Part shown: positions 1 to 10,507 of the stretch, piece after piece
Layout: each line of letters begins with the position of its first letter
Position numbering within the stretch: the first letter of the stretch is position 1
Assembly: GCF_033406955.1 (NCBI RefSeq)
Contig: NZ_CP137734.1
Span: forward strand, 1,488,001 to 1,552,000
Length of the DNA: 64,000 bases
Origin: Streptomyces violaceoruber
GTDB lineage: Bacteria > Actinomycetota > Actinomycetes > Streptomycetales > Streptomycetaceae
Direction of reading: 5' to 3'
Program-made: the position numbers and the translations under genes
Notes under the pieces: model-generated
Told to the model about the DNA's origin: nothing
Database searches by the model: none
The model's input: the letters and a program-made list of their open reading frames with translations, nothing else

Positions 1-1
1 G

Positions 2-3000
2 GTCAGGGCCAAGCTGCAAGGTCCCGCAGGGGCAGTCAGCAGTAAGGAGGACACCCTGACCGCGCCGGTGGAGCATCTGCTGCGCGGCATGGCCTGGCGG
101 CAACGCCTCAAGCTCATCGTCCACGGTCAGAGTCGTATCAAGGAACTCGGGATACGGCCCGACTTCGCCATCGCCTGCGGCAGCAGGACCATAGGGCACG
201 TCGAGCTGAAGCAGCCGGGCTCGGGGGCCGATCCGGAGAAGTGGTCGGTGAAGAGCCACGACCGCAAGCAGTGGGAGAAGATCAAGGCACTCCACAATGT
301 GCTGTACACCGACGGATACCAGTGGGCGGTCTACCGTTTCGGCGTACAGGTCGGCCCGACCGGAATCCTGGTCGGAGACCTTGATTCCGGTAGCCGGCAA
401 CTCGTCGTCGCGGACACCGGGTTCGAGCGTGCCCTCACGCACTTCTTCCTGCCGGCGCCCATCGTCCACGACAGCGTCAACGAACTGGTCAAGCGCATCG
501 CGGGAATCTGCGCCCTACTGCGTGACGAGGTCACCGAACGTCTCACCCGCGAGGAGCACGGAGAGGCTGACGCTGCGTTCTCGATCCTGGCCGACAACTG
601 GAAGGACCTGCTCTTCCCCGACGCTCGCCCGGAGGAGTTCGCGGACCAATACAGTCAGACGCTGACGTTTGCCATGCTGCTGGCTCGTCTTGAGCACATT
701 GATCTGGGCAGGCTCACGCTTCCCGAGGTCGCGATCCGACTGGGCAAGCGGCATTCCTTGATGGGCAAGGCGCTCGCGGTGCTGACGGACGACGCCCTCG
801 ACGATCTGCGGGGCATCATCGACCCGCTGATCGACGTCTTGTCGGCCGTCGACCCCGAGATGTTCAAGGACGAGACCGGAGACGCCTACCTCCACCTGTA
901 CGAGGGCTTTCTGAGCGCCTACGACCCGGAACTGCGACGGCGGACGGGTACGTACTACACGGCCGGCGAGGTCGTCCGCTTCATGGTCGGCTTCACCGAC
1001 GAGGTGCTGCGAGACCGGCTCGGCCAGGAGGACGGGTACGGAAGCGAGGACGTCACCGTCGTCGATCCGGCCATGGGCACCGGGACCTTCCTCATCAACA
1101 TCATCGACCACGTCGCCAAGTCCCTGTCACTGAAGTACGGCAGGACGCTCAAGTCCGGTCTTCTCCGAGAACTCTCAGGCCGACTGGTCGGGCTGGAGAA
1201 ACAGACCGGGCCGTACGCCGTCGCCGAACTCCGTGTGCACCACGCCTTCCGGTCCCACGACGCCGACATCACGCGCCGCCCGCCGAGGCTTCTGGTGGCC
1301 GACACACTCGACGACCCAGCCGTCGAGCACCACCTGGGCTTCATGTACGAGGCGATCGCCCGCCACCGCCGAATGGCGAACAAGATCAAGGCGGACGAGA
1401 AGGTCATGGTGGTCATCGGTAATCCGCCCTACCTGCGGGGTGCGAGACAGTCGGGCATCGGACGCTGGGTCACCGAGGGCAACCCGAACGGCCAGGGCCC
1501 GATCCTCGCCCGCTTCCACCCAGAGGACAACGGACGCGTCGGATACGCCCTCGACAACCTTTACGTCTACTTCTGGGCGTGGTCCACCTGGAAGGTCTTC
1601 GACCAGTTGGCCGCCTCGGGAGCGCCGAAGGCCCCCAGCGGGATCGTTGCCCTCATCACCAACTCCGGATACCTGGACAGCGAGGGCTCGGCCGGCATGC
1701 GCCACTACCTGCGCGAGGCAGCCGACGAGGGCTGGATCATCGGTCTCTCCCCCGAGGGCGCCTACTCCGACACGCGCACCCGTGTCTTCCAGGATGTCAA
1801 GCGGGAGATCTGCATCGCCGTATTCGTCCGCCGTGGCGCCCCGGATGCGGGTACACCGGCGCGGGTCTGGCGACTCGACGTCCCCGCGGGCACACGCGAG
1901 GAGAAGTTCAACTGGCTGGAAGGGCTTGGCCTCGACGGTCATCGCGACGGGACCTCCTGGCAACTATGCCCCACACAGTGGACCGCGCCTTTTCACGTCC
2001 TGTCCGACTCCGAGTGGTCGGCAATGCCAACGGTGGACGCCCTACTGCCCTGGACGAGCTCCGGCAACAAGAACAACCGCAGCTGGCCCGTCTCACCCAG
2101 CCGCGACGTCCTGGAGAGCCGGTGGCGCAGACTCGTCCAAGCCCCAGCGGAGGACAAGGCCGCACTGCTGAAAACCACCAGAGACCGCCGTCCGGATAAG
2201 CCGGAACCACCACTGCCCGGCCAGCAGGAAAGGGAAAGCCTTACCGCGGAGAAGGAGCCGTTGCCGGTCACTGTTCCCTACGGCCGGATGACCTTCGACA
2301 GGCAGTACATCATCGCGGACAGACGAGTGATCGACTTTCCGCGGCCGGCCTTGTGGTTCGCCCACAACGACCAGCGTCAGATCTACCTGTCCGAACTCCA
2401 CACGGAATCAGGCCGTCCGGGGCCGGCGGTGAGTTTCACTGCCCTGTTGCCCGACATGCACCACTTCAAAGGCACCGAAGGCGGCCGCGTCGCCCCTCTC
2501 TACCGCCACCCCCACCAGGCTGAACCAAACGTCACCCCTGGCCTGCTGCGTCTTCTCACCAAGACGCACGGCGTAACGGTCACCGCCGAGGACCTCTTCG
2601 CGTACATCGCGGGAACAGCCAGCCACAGCGGCTACACCCGCCGCTTCGCCGCGAACCTCGCCGAGCGCGGTGTCCGTATCCCCATAACACGCGACCCGGC
2701 TCTATGGGCGGAGCTCGTGGAAGTGGGCAGGCGCACGGTGTGGATCCACACGTACGGCCAGCGCTTCGCCTCCCACCACGACAGTTCACCTGGCTCGTCC
2801 CCAAGGCTTCCCCCGGAGGAACAACCGGAATGCGTCGTCGTGATCGGAGAGGACGACGGGTTACCTGCGGACATCTCTTACGACGCGTCCACGCGAACCC
2901 TCACGGTGGGCACGGGCTGCATACGTCCGGTGGCGCCGGAAGTCTGGGACTATCGGATCGGCGGGGTGCAGGTGATCCGCAAGTGGTTCAGCTTCCGCAA

Positions 3001-3301
3001 GCGCAAGCCAGACGTGGAACGGCAGACCCCGTTGAACGACATCCTGCCCCCGACCTGGCCTGCCCGGTGGACTGTCGACCTGCTTGACCTCATCAACGCG
3101 CTCGGGCTCCTCGTAGCCCTCGAACCCCGACAGGCACGGCTGCTGGACGCAGTGAGCAGCGGTCCGCTCATCAGCACCGACGACCTACGGCGCGAGGGCA
3201 TCCTGCCCGTACCTGCCTACGCAACCAAGGAACCGAAACCGCCGCGGAAGTCTCGACGCGCCCCCGGGCCTGGTCAGGAGAGCCTCGGCTTCTCGGACTG
3301 A
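2..3301 (+). CDS. Type ISP/IIG-like restriction-modification enzyme (5' end outside window)
   Basis: Single-chain restriction-modification protein that would methylate adenine in DNA and cut unmodified DNA. Counting from the GTG at 68, a PD-(D/E)xK-like nuclease signature (PDF ... VELK) sits at about residues 31-48. The methyltransferase part carries motif I (DPAMGTGTF, about residue 334) and motif IV (NPPY, about 452). A long C-terminal half without recognised motifs probably holds target recognition. The frame has no stop back to base 2, and the residues before 68 (KLQGPAG ... TAPVEHLL) read like normal N-terminal family sequence, so the GTG at 68 is probably not the start and the gene is cut by the window edge. 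No separate specificity or helicase gene is visible. The class is clear from the motifs; the exact subtype is inference. Confidence 0.8.
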   Translation, partial: VRAKLQGPAGAVSSKEDTLTAPVEHLLRGMAWRQRLKLIVHGQSRIKELGIRPDFAIACGSRTIGHVELKQPGSGADPEKWSVKSHDRKQWEKIKALHNVLYTDGYQWAVYRFGVQVGPTGILVGDLDSGSRQLVVADTGFERALTHFFLPAPIVHDSVNELVKRIAGICALLRDEVTERLTREEHGEADAAFSILADNWKDLLFPDARPEEFADQYSQTLTFAMLLARLEHIDLGRLTLPEVAIRLGKRHSLMGKALAVLTDDALDDLRGIIDPLIDVLSAVDPEMFKDETGDAYLHLYEGFLSAYDPELRRRTGTYYTAGEVVRFMVGFTDEVLRDRLGQEDGYGSEDVTVVDPAMGTGTFLINIIDHVAKSLSLKYGRTLKSGLLRELSGRLVGLEKQTGPYAVAELRVHHAFRSHDADITRRPPRLLVADTLDDPAVEHHLGFMYEAIARHRRMANKIKADEKVMVVIGNPPYLRGARQSGIGRWVTEGNPNGQGPILARFHPEDNGRVGYALDNLYVYFWAWSTWKVFDQLAASGAPKAPSGIVALITNSGYLDSEGSAGMRHYLREAADEGWIIGLSPEGAYSDTRTRVFQDVKREICIAVFVRRGAPDAGTPARVWRLDVPAGTREEKFNWLEGLGLDGHRDGTSWQLCPTQWTAPFHVLSDSEWSAMPTVDALLPWTSSGNKNNRSWPVSPSRDVLESRWRRLVQAPAEDKAALLKTTRDRRPDKPEPPLPGQQERESLTAEKEPLPVTVPYGRMTFDRQYIIADRRVIDFPRPALWFAHNDQRQIYLSELHTESGRPGPAVSFTALLPDMHHFKGTEGGRVAPLYRHPHQAEPNVTPGLLRLLTKTHGVTVTAEDLFAYIAGTASHSGYTRRFAANLAERGVRIPITRDPALWAELVEVGRRTVWIHTYGQRFASHHDSSPGSSPRLPPEEQPECVVVIGEDDGLPADISYDASTRTLTVGTGCIRPVAPEVWDYRIGGVQVIRKWFSFRKRKPDVERQTPLNDILPPTWPARWTVDLLDLINALGLLVALEPRQARLLDAVSSGPLISTDDLRREGILPVPAYATKEPKPPRKSRRAPGPGQESLGFSD

Positions 3302-3335
3302 TACCCGCCCGGCCTGAGTGCCTGACGCCCGCAAC

Positions 3336-3594
3336 TCAACGGAATATTTGCGCGACGACGCCCCGCCGCAGACCCCGGCACGGCGCAACCGCATCCAGTC
3401 TGGCGGTTGCACACGTCTGCTGTCGGCAGCCGGCGGCCCTTGCCGGAGAGGATTCGGTGCCCATGACCTTCCCAAGCTGGGAGACTGGAGCGGCGACGTG
3501 AACCTCGCCGTGCGTGTCCACACCCAGGTCGACCTCACCCCGATTGGGCAGATCCGTGATGATCGAGGAGGTGGAGCGCTCACTGAAGGAAACG
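3336..3594 (-). pseudogene. IS110-family transposase N-terminal relic
   Basis: Minus-strand translation gives STSS ... LGVDTHGEVHVAA ... LGKV-GTES, closely matching the first 50 or so residues of the IS110-type transposase relic at 4050-5148. It then loses similarity and ends at a stop. The start region and the rest of the catalytic domain are missing. It is a second, more decayed copy of a related element, not a working gene. Confidence 0.65.
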
Positions 3595-3712
3595 CCTCTT
3601 CAGACTCATATGTGAGTGCAATCGCAAAGTGTAGGCGCGCCCCGAAAACGTTACAGGGACACGGGCCGCATGAGACGCCCAACGCATCGTGCCCGACAGC
3701 GCAGCCGATCTC

Positions 3713-3754
3713 ACGACGAAGCCGCGCCGGAGCTCTCCGGTGCGGCTTCGTCGT
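3713..3754. terminator. Long perfect inverted repeat, probable transcription terminator
   Basis: Two 20-base arms (3713-3732 and 3735-3754) pair completely, with one G-U wobble, around a 2-base centre. No T tract follows on either strand, which is common for Streptomyces terminators. It stands about 410 bases after the restriction-modification gene, among gene relics, so the transcript it served is uncertain. Confidence 0.55.
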
Positions 3755-3909
3755 CTCACGGCTCCACGCACAGCCCCCAGGCGGGGCCATGCCGTATCAC
3801 TCGTCTGTCACACCGGGATCACCAACTGGGCGGACCCTCCCAGACCAGCAGGTCCTGACCTGCTATTTTATGCCCGCACTGGACTGGCGTAGACGCCCCT
3901 GGACGGTCT

Positions 3910-4017
3910 CTACAACCTGTGCCATGTGGTACCCAGTGAGGGACCGAGAATCAGGACCGGGGCCTCTTCTGGCCCGTCAAAGCGGTATTGCAGGGTGTTC
4001 GGCGGTGTCTCACTCAC
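3910..4017 (-). pseudogene. 3-oxoadipate enol-lactonase (PcaD/PcaL) N-terminal fragment
   Basis: From a GTG at 4017 the minus strand encodes about 35 residues (SETPPNTLQYRFDGPEEAP, VLILGPSLGTTWH) that I recognise as the N-terminus of the alpha/beta-hydrolase acting late in the protocatechuate branch of the beta-ketoadipate pathway. The oxyanion-side GPSLGTTWH loop is present, then the frame stops. The catalytic Ser, Asp and His regions are absent. It lies directly downstream of the IS110 relic, consistent with a fragment stranded by element-mediated rearrangement. Confidence 0.6.
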
Positions 4018-4049
4018 GGCTCCGACCCTCTCACGTCTCACAGACGCCC

Positions 4050-5148
4050 CTATAACGCGGGGGTGCAGGGAACCTGTCTGACCAGGTTGAAGACCTCGCG
4101 AGCTGCGTAACGCTTGAGACATCGGATGATCTCACGGCGGGTCTTGCCCTCCTGGGTGCGGCGTTCGAAGTACGCCTGGGTGCGGGGATCGACGCGTAGC
4201 CGGGTGAAGACGATGCGGTGCAGGGCGGCGTTGGCCCGGCGGTCGCCGCCGTAGTTGAGCCGCCGGGTTCTTCGCCGGCCGGAGGAGTACTCGATGGGGG
4301 CTGACTCCGCAAAGGGCAGCAAAGGACGCCTCGGTGTTCAGCCGCTCGGGGTTGTCTCCCCTGGTGATCAGGAGAGTGACTGCGCTGTCCGGGCCGATGC
4401 CCACCGGTTCGAGCAGCTGCGGGGCATGGAGTTCGACGAGCCTGTTCAGGTGCTGGTTCAGCTCGTTGATCTGAGCGGTGAGCTGCTCGATGCGCTCGGC
4501 GAGCATGCGCAGGGTCATGCGGGTGGCCTGGGTCACCGCGTCCTCGTCTCCCCCACCGCCGGGTGGGCCGAGGTGCGCGCAGGTGCGGAACGGCTCGGCG
4601 TTACCGAGGCTCGACATGCGTTCCCACAGGGCGGGGTCGGCGATGACCAGGACGGCCTTGAGCTGGTTGATCGCCTGGGTGCGGGCCTTGGCCGCGGAGC
4701 CCTTGGCGAGCTTGAAGATCCGGGCGCTGTGCACCGGACCATCGCCGGACTTGGCCCGAGCCCGGGCACGACCGCTGAGCACGGCTCGCGCTGCGGCCCG
4801 CGCATCGAGCGGGTCCGACTTTGCCGAGCAGACGGCGGGCCGACCGGTCGGGCCGGTTCACCTCGAACACCTCGATCTGCTGGGCCAGCAGGTAGCGGGA
4901 GAGGCCCGTCCGAAAGTGCCCGTACCCTCCACGCCCGCCCGGCGCACCGCCCCCCGCTTGCGTACCCAGACGAGCAACTGTCTGTAACCGGCCGCCGTCG
5001 CCGCAAAGGACTCGGTTCCCGGGACCTTCCCGAGCGGGGAGATCACGGCGGCGACATGCACCTCGCCGTGCGTGTCCACTCCCAGGACGACCTCGCGCCG
5101 AACCGGCGGATCCGTGCTTGAGGAGGTACTGCTCTGTCGGGTCGTCAT
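4050..5148 (-). pseudogene. IS110-family transposase pseudogene (three frameshifts)
   Basis: DEDD-type transposase of IS110 class. The N-terminus (MTTRQSS ... LGVDTHGEVHVAA ... GTESF) holds the first catalytic aspartate, and the C-terminal Transposase_20 region (SARIFKLAKGSAAKARTQ ... LLITRGDNPERL ... FAALCGVSP) is recognisable. Continuous homology needs three frame changes: near 4908-4914 (after GTGTF), near 4821 (extra base before KSDPLDAR) and near 4297 (extra C before IEYSSGRR). The last segment ends in a TAG at 4050-4052. Full family length is otherwise preserved, so decay is by small indels and is recent. It cannot encode an intact transposase. Confidence 0.85.
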
Positions 5149-5204
5149 GATGGTTCGCCTCCCACGTGGTGACGTGCTGAGTGGATGACACCGGCTGCTC
5201 GGGC

Positions 5205-5370
5205 GGTCTGAACTGTGATGGCGCCTGATCGTCGGCAAGGTCCCTATGGGGACACGCCCTGTGGCTCGGTGGCAGGCAGCATCCCGAAACGGCAGCCGAC
5301 AGGCCCGTGACTGGACACTTCGGTTGAAAGTCTCACGAGTCAGGCTCCCGTCCGGGACGGCACTGCACAC
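5205..5370. repeat. IS110-associated flank, repeated at 24452-24553
   Basis: Two blocks upstream of the transposase relic (about 5205-5240 and 5304-5370) are near-identical to one continuous stretch at 24452-24553. Here they are separated by about 63 extra bases. The sequence probably represents the terminal region of the element family; the second location has no transposase attached. Confidence 0.55.
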
Positions 5371-5393
5371 TCGCCGCACACTTCGAGTGCCCC

Positions 5394-5599
5394 GTGGTCG
5401 CCGTACGGGGGACCACGGCACCGACAGGGCCTCTGGTGCTGGGCGTGGACGGATCACCCATCGGGGTGACAAGCGTCCGGTTCGTTCGGGTGGGCGTCCC
5501 ACGCACGGCGCACACATCGCAGCGCTGCACGCGTGGGCAGCCTGGAACGCTCCGCTGCCTGCTCCCACGGACCCGTACGAGGATGGAGTCGCCCACAGC
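5394..5599 (+). pseudogene. Universal stress protein N-terminal fragment
   Basis: One frame reads GPLVLGVDGSPIG...SVRFV. After a frame change near 5480-5500 another frame reads HGAHIAALHAWAAWNAPLP. Together these are the first beta strand, alpha helix and second strand of a Streptomyces UspA domain. Nothing of the ATP-binding GxxG(S/T) end is visible. It is a fragment abutting the IS110 flank, with no likely function. Confidence 0.5.
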
Positions 5600-6048
5600 A
5601 GCCCACGAGGCACGGCCGACGGCGATCGCGAGGACCCTGCCGACGGTGATCTCGAACCGAACCCTCCCGTGCCTCGCAGTTCAACCGCCCCTGCGCTGCG
5701 CCTGTTCGGTTTGTCCAGTAAGCGTTGCCAGGAGCGGGCCGCCCAGATCGCCTTCCTTGCCTGCCCAGGGGCCGGTCAAGCCTTCCACATGCCCAGACGG
5801 GTGCCGGAAGCGATACTGGTACCAGCCGCAGGGCGGCACCTGCCACGCTTCCCTGGGACTCGGAAGATCCCACGGCCGGCCACCGCGGCGGCGCGGTCGC
5901 CGCCGGAAGGGGGCGTCACGATGCGCTGTCGGAGCGCCTGCTCGGGCGCACCCGTCATCCTCATCCCGCTCAGCGCGAAGATGGGCGTCCGTCCGGCGCC
6001 CCCTCTCAACGTGCCGTTCTCGCGTTGGCTCTGCCCGGGGCCGTGGGC
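5600..6048. other. Non-coding stretch before the LuxR regulator
   Basis: About 450 bases with no gene I can support. The regulator's frame stays open through it, but the translation (arginine- and proline-rich, no family similarity) looks like noise. It presumably contains the regulator's promoter; no clear -10/-35 pair stands out. Confidence 0.4.
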
Positions 6049-8736
6049 GTGAGGGACGTGGGCCCCTCCGACGGCACTGGGCGGTCACCGGCCGAGTCGG
6101 GCACCGACCCGCTGGGGGATCCGTACCTGCGTACACGGTTCGCGCTTCCCTCTCGGCCCGCCACCTTCTTGCGGCGGCAGCGGCTCCTCGTTCACCTGAA
6201 TCAGGCCCTACGCACACCGCTGACGCTGGTCAACGGGTCGGCCGGCGCAGGGAAGACACTTCTGACAGCCGACTGGGCAGCGGGTCTGCGGTTGCCGGTG
6301 GCCTGGCTGACCGTAGAGGCCGGCGATCACCGGCCCGGTGTCTTCTGGGCCTACGTCTTCGAGTCCCTGCGCCTGTGCGGGGCACGGGCGGCCGACGCCG
6401 CGGGGGCACCCGCTGACGCGAGCGGCGTGGGGCAACGGCTGCTGGCGTCGCTCGCCGCCGAACTGAACGGCTTCGACCATCCCGTGGTCCTCGTGCTCGA
6501 CGAGTACGACCGGATGACCAACCCCGAGGTCGCCCGGCAGCTGGAGTTCGTCCTTCACCACTCCGGGCCGGGACTGCACCTCGTGCTCGTCACCCGCACC
6601 GAGCCCCTGCTCCCGCTGCACCGCTACCGGGCGGCCGACCAACTGACCGAGATCCGCGGCGCCGAGTTGTCCTTCACGCCGGAGGAAGCCGGAGCACTGC
6701 TGCGACTGCACGGGGTGCACCTTCCCGGGCCTGCCACGTCCGCCCTGGTGGACCGCACCCGGGGCTGGGCCGCCGGGCTGCGGCTGTCCGCCCTGGCGGC
6801 CCGGGAGAGCACCGACCCCGAGCGGTATCTGAAGGAGTTCGAGGCGGACCACAGCACCGTCGCGGACTTCCTGCTGGCGGAGGTCCTTAAGGGGAGGACG
6901 GAGGAGACGCAGGACCTGCTGCTGCGGGTCAGCGTCCTGGACCGATTCTGCCCGGACCTGGCCGACGCCCTCACACTGCGGACCGACTCCGAACGGCTCC
7001 TCGCAAACCTGCACCGGGAGAACGCGTTCATCGAGCGGCTGGGACACTCCTGGTACCGGCTGCACCCTCTCTTCCGGGAGATACTCCGAGCCCACCTGCG
7101 CGAACGCCTGCCCAGTGCGGAAGCGGAGCTGCACCTGCGAGCCGCGCGATGGCTACGCCGTTCCGGCTTCCTCCCGGAGACGCTCGCCCATGGAGCCGCC
7201 GGCGGCGACTTCGACCTGGCCGCCGGCGCGCTCGTCGACGACCTCGCGATCGGGCAGCTCTTCACGGGCCTGCGCTCGGACGCTCTGGCCCAGCTCTTCA
7301 GCGGCATGGGGCCCGAAGCAAGGAGCCCGGCGAGCGACCTCGTGCGGGCGGCCGTGGCATTGGACCGACGCGACCTCGATCAAGGGCTGGGCCGGCTGCG
7401 ACGGGCCCAGGAACAGCTCTCCGAGACCGAGGAGTCTCCCGGCCTGGCGGCGGCCCGGCTGAGCTGCGCGCTGCTGGAGGCGCTCGCCGCCCGGCTCACC
7501 GGATGCCCTCCACGGGCCGAGCAGGCCGCCGCGACGGCCGAGGAACTGCGCCAGGACCTGCCTGACCACCTGCTGGACAAGCACCCGGAACTGACCGCCC
7601 TGCTGATGACACACGTGAGTTCGGCCCGCCTGTGGGAAGGACGCTTCGACGACGCACGTGCCGTACTCACCCGTGTGGCCAGTGCCCCGGGCGGATCCGC
7701 CACCGTCCTGCCCCGGACGGAGTCGATGGGGCACCTGGCCCTGCTCGACTACCTGGGCGGCTGGCCCGGCCGGGCGGAGCGCAGGGCTCTGGCCGCGGTG
7801 GCCGAGGCCGAGCGGGCGGGTCTGCCCCGGCCTCCCGGCCCGGGCCTGGGCCGGCTGGTCCTGGCCGCGGTGGCCGTGGACCGACAGGAACTGGGCCCGG
7901 CCCGAGTACTGCTCGACGAGACGGCCCGGCTCCCGGCCCGGGAGCACGATCCGGTCCCCACGGCGGGTCGGGCCCTTGTCCTCTCACGCCTTCTCCTCGA
8001 CAGCGGTGAAGCGGACGCCGCCGCCGAGGCGGCGGATCCGGCCGTGTCCGCGGCGGTGACGTCTCCATGGGCGGAGAGTCACGCGGCGGTCGTCCGCTCA
8101 GCCGCCTGCCTCGCCGACGGACGGCCGGACGAAGCCGTGCGCCTTCTCCACGGCGTCGGTGGTGACCAACCTGTGTGCGCCGTGGAAGCGGCGAGGATCC
8201 AGGTCGCCGCGGGGCGTCCCCGCGCGGCGGCCGAACTGCTCGGCGCCGTTCGCGCCGAGGGACGCACCGGCCCCGCGGTGAGTGTGGGGGCTGCGCTGGT
8301 GCGGGCCCGGGTGGCGCAGGAGTCGGGTGACACGGCCACCGCCCGCCGGCTCGTCGCACGTGCGCTTCTCGACGCACGGCGCGAGCGACTGCGGCGCCCT
8401 TTCCTCCAGGCAGGAGACTGGATCGAGCCGCTGCTGGCCACAGCCCCGCTGCACGAACTCGCCGAGGGCTGGCTCCGGCCCGGCAGGCCACGAGCACACG
8501 GCGAACCAGTGCGGTCCGGGCCCGACCTCGCGCTCCTGGTACCGGTGGAGCTGAGCGGACGCGAACGTGATGTGCTGCGCCGGTTGGCCCGCATGATGTC
8601 CGCGGAGGAGATCGCCGCCGACCTGTACGTGTCGGTCAACACGGTGAAGACCCATCTCAAGAGCGCCTATCGGAAGCTGGCGGTGAACCGGCGCGGCGAC
8701 GCGGTACGCCGGGCGCGCGACCTCGGCCTCCTGTGA
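6049..8736 (+). CDS. Large ATP-binding LuxR-family (LAL/MalT-like) transcriptional regulator
   Basis: About 895-residue LAL-type regulator: an N-terminal STAND/AAA ATPase (Walker A GSAGAGKT at about residues 63-70; Walker B VLVLDEYD near 150), a long helical TPR-like middle, and a C-terminal LuxR helix-turn-helix (ELSGRERDVL ... EEIAADLYVSVNTVKTHLKSAYRKL, about residues 835-895). Such proteins activate transcription on effector and ATP binding. The frame is open further upstream, but family-like sequence begins only at DPYLRTRFALPSRP; in-frame GTGs at 6043, 6049 and 6058 are the plausible starts and 6049 is a compromise. The DHA2 transporter gene follows after 97 bases and is a candidate target by position only. 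Confidence 0.85.
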   Translation: MRDVGPSDGTGRSPAESGTDPLGDPYLRTRFALPSRPATFLRRQRLLVHLNQALRTPLTLVNGSAGAGKTLLTADWAAGLRLPVAWLTVEAGDHRPGVFWAYVFESLRLCGARAADAAGAPADASGVGQRLLASLAAELNGFDHPVVLVLDEYDRMTNPEVARQLEFVLHHSGPGLHLVLVTRTEPLLPLHRYRAADQLTEIRGAELSFTPEEAGALLRLHGVHLPGPATSALVDRTRGWAAGLRLSALAARESTDPERYLKEFEADHSTVADFLLAEVLKGRTEETQDLLLRVSVLDRFCPDLADALTLRTDSERLLANLHRENAFIERLGHSWYRLHPLFREILRAHLRERLPSAEAELHLRAARWLRRSGFLPETLAHGAAGGDFDLAAGALVDDLAIGQLFTGLRSDALAQLFSGMGPEARSPASDLVRAAVALDRRDLDQGLGRLRRAQEQLSETEESPGLAAARLSCALLEALAARLTGCPPRAEQAAATAEELRQDLPDHLLDKHPELTALLMTHVSSARLWEGRFDDARAVLTRVASAPGGSATVLPRTESMGHLALLDYLGGWPGRAERRALAAVAEAERAGLPRPPGPGLGRLVLAAVAVDRQELGPARVLLDETARLPAREHDPVPTAGRALVLSRLLLDSGEADAAAEAADPAVSAAVTSPWAESHAAVVRSAACLADGRPDEAVRLLHGVGGDQPVCAVEAARIQVAAGRPRAAAELLGAVRAEGRTGPAVSVGAALVRARVAQESGDTATARRLVARALLDARRERLRRPFLQAGDWIEPLLATAPLHELAEGWLRPGRPRAHGEPVRSGPDLALLVPVELSGRERDVLRRLARMMSAEEIAADLYVSVNTVKTHLKSAYRKLAVNRRGDAVRRARDLGLL

Positions 8737-8833
8737 CCTCCCCCGCGAGGGGTGAGGCACGCGGCGCCGCCGCAGAGGTGCGATGGGAGGAACGTGCCGC
8801 AGCGCACCGGCCGACCCGGCGAGGTGAGACGAC

Positions 8834-10507
8834 GTGAAGCACTGGCGGGCCCTGGCAGTCCTCGGTACGGCCCAGTTCCTGATGGTTCTGGACACCTCCG
8901 TGATGAACGTGTCGATCAGCCAGTTGGTCGAGGACTTCGACACGGAGGTCACCGCCATCCAAGCCGTCATCACCCTGTACGCGCTGGTAATGGCCGCTTT
9001 CATGCTCATCGGAGGCCGCTTCGGGGACATCCTGGGACGGCGGCGCATGTTCCTGACTGGACTGGCCGTCTACGGGGTCGGGTCGGCCGTGACCGCCGTG
9101 GCACCCAGCCTGTGGGTGCTCACGCTGGGCTGGTCCGTCATCGAGGGGCTCGGGGCGGCGATGGTGCTGCCGGCCATGGCCGCCCTGGTCGCGGAGTCGT
9201 ACCGCGGACGGGACCGCGCCATCGCCTACGCGGTCGTCGGAGGGCTCGCCGGCGCCGGGATCGCGGTCGGCCCACTGCTGGGCGGCTGGATGACGACCTA
9301 CCTCACCTGGCGGCTGGTCTTCGCCGGTGAGGTACTCGTCGTCGTGGTCGTGCTGCTGTGCCGGCGGGTGATCGCGACGCCCATCCCGGCCGCGAAGCGC
9401 CCCCGACTGGACGGGGTCGGCGCGGCCCTCTCCGCGGCCGGGTTGGGGCTGGGCGTCCTCGGGGTGCTGCAGAGCAGCACCTGGGGCTGGATCGAGCCCC
9501 GCAACCCTCCCTTCACCGTCCTGGGCTTCTCCCCCACCCTGTTCGTCATCGGTGCCGGAATCGCCGTGCTGGCCCAGTTCCGGGTCTGGGAAGGGCGACG
9601 AGAGGCCCGGGGCACCGACCCTCTGGTACACCTGTCCCTGCTGGGCAGACCCGTACTGCGGGCCGGCCTGACAACCCTGCTCAGCCAGAACCTCATCCTC
9701 CTCGGCCTGTTCTTCGCCATCCCGCTCTACCTCCAGGTGGTGCAGGGCTTCAACGCCTTCCAGACCGGGCTGCGCCTGCTGCCTGTGTCGGCCACCATGC
9801 TGGTGACCTCCCTGTGCGGGTCCGCGCTGGGGCACAGGATGGGACCGCGCCGGGTGGTGCGGCTGGCCCTGGCGATTCTGGCGGCGGCCGTGGTATGGCT
9901 GCTCGCCACGATCGACCCGGTCATCGACGACGCCCAGTTCGCCGGGGCGATGGCCGTGCTCGGGGCGGGCGTCGGTCTGCTCGCCTCGCAACTCGGCAAC
10001 GTCGTGCAGTCCGGTGTCGGTGAGGAGGAACGCAGCGAGGCCGGAGGGCTGCAGTTCACGGCCCAGAATCTGGGCTCGTCGCTCGGCACCGCGCTCATCG
10101 GCTCGATACTGGTCGGCGCGCTGGCAGGCGCCTTCACCACCCAGGTCGCGGACGACCCCCGGCTGTCCCCGGCCGCCCGGGACGAGGTCGGGGTCCGTCT
10201 GGAAGCCGGCATCACCTTCGTCCCGACCGAGCAGGTGCGTTCCGCGGCCGAGGAAGCCGGGCTGCCGCCGTCCGAGGTCGACGCCGTGACGGACTCCTAC
10301 GCCTCCGCCCAGTTGGATGGGCTGAAGGCGGCGATCCTGGCCACGGGCGGCGTCGCGCTCGCGAGCTTCCTGGTCACCTCACGTCTTCCGACCGCCCGGG
10401 CAGGCCGCCCGTCCGAACCCGAACCCGAACCCGGTGCCGGGAGCCGGACAGCCGGGCCTTCCGGGCCTTCCGGGGCCGACAGGCTGAGCGCGAGGAGACA
10501 CAGGTGA
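8834..10507 (+). CDS. MFS drug transporter, DHA2 (EmrB/QacA) family
   Basis: Proton-driven multidrug exporter of about 557 residues in the cytoplasmic membrane. The N-terminus (FLMVLDTSVMNVSISQL) is the DHA2 helix-1 signature. GGRFGDILGRRRMF is the conserved loop 2-3 motif A, and GPLLGGWMTTYLTWRLVF matches motif C and its surroundings. Length and hydrophobicity fit 14 membrane helices. The GTG start has GAGG at 8821-8824. The stop overlaps the GTG of the next membrane protein by 4 bases, indicating translational coupling. Substrate unknown. Confidence 0.88.
   Translation: MKHWRALAVLGTAQFLMVLDTSVMNVSISQLVEDFDTEVTAIQAVITLYALVMAAFMLIGGRFGDILGRRRMFLTGLAVYGVGSAVTAVAPSLWVLTLGWSVIEGLGAAMVLPAMAALVAESYRGRDRAIAYAVVGGLAGAGIAVGPLLGGWMTTYLTWRLVFAGEVLVVVVVLLCRRVIATPIPAAKRPRLDGVGAALSAAGLGLGVLGVLQSSTWGWIEPRNPPFTVLGFSPTLFVIGAGIAVLAQFRVWEGRREARGTDPLVHLSLLGRPVLRAGLTTLLSQNLILLGLFFAIPLYLQVVQGFNAFQTGLRLLPVSATMLVTSLCGSALGHRMGPRRVVRLALAILAAAVVWLLATIDPVIDDAQFAGAMAVLGAGVGLLASQLGNVVQSGVGEEERSEAGGLQFTAQNLGSSLGTALIGSILVGALAGAFTTQVADDPRLSPAARDEVGVRLEAGITFVPTEQVRSAAEEAGLPPSEVDAVTDSYASAQLDGLKAAILATGGVALASFLVTSRLPTARAGRPSEPEPEPGAGSRTAGPSGPSGADRLSARRHR

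Noticed and set aside
68-70. GTG as start of the restriction-modification gene
   Set aside because: The frame is open and family-like up to base 2.
5725-6048. N-terminal extension of the LuxR regulator
   Set aside because: Arginine/proline-rich, no homology-like text; later GTGs fit the family length.
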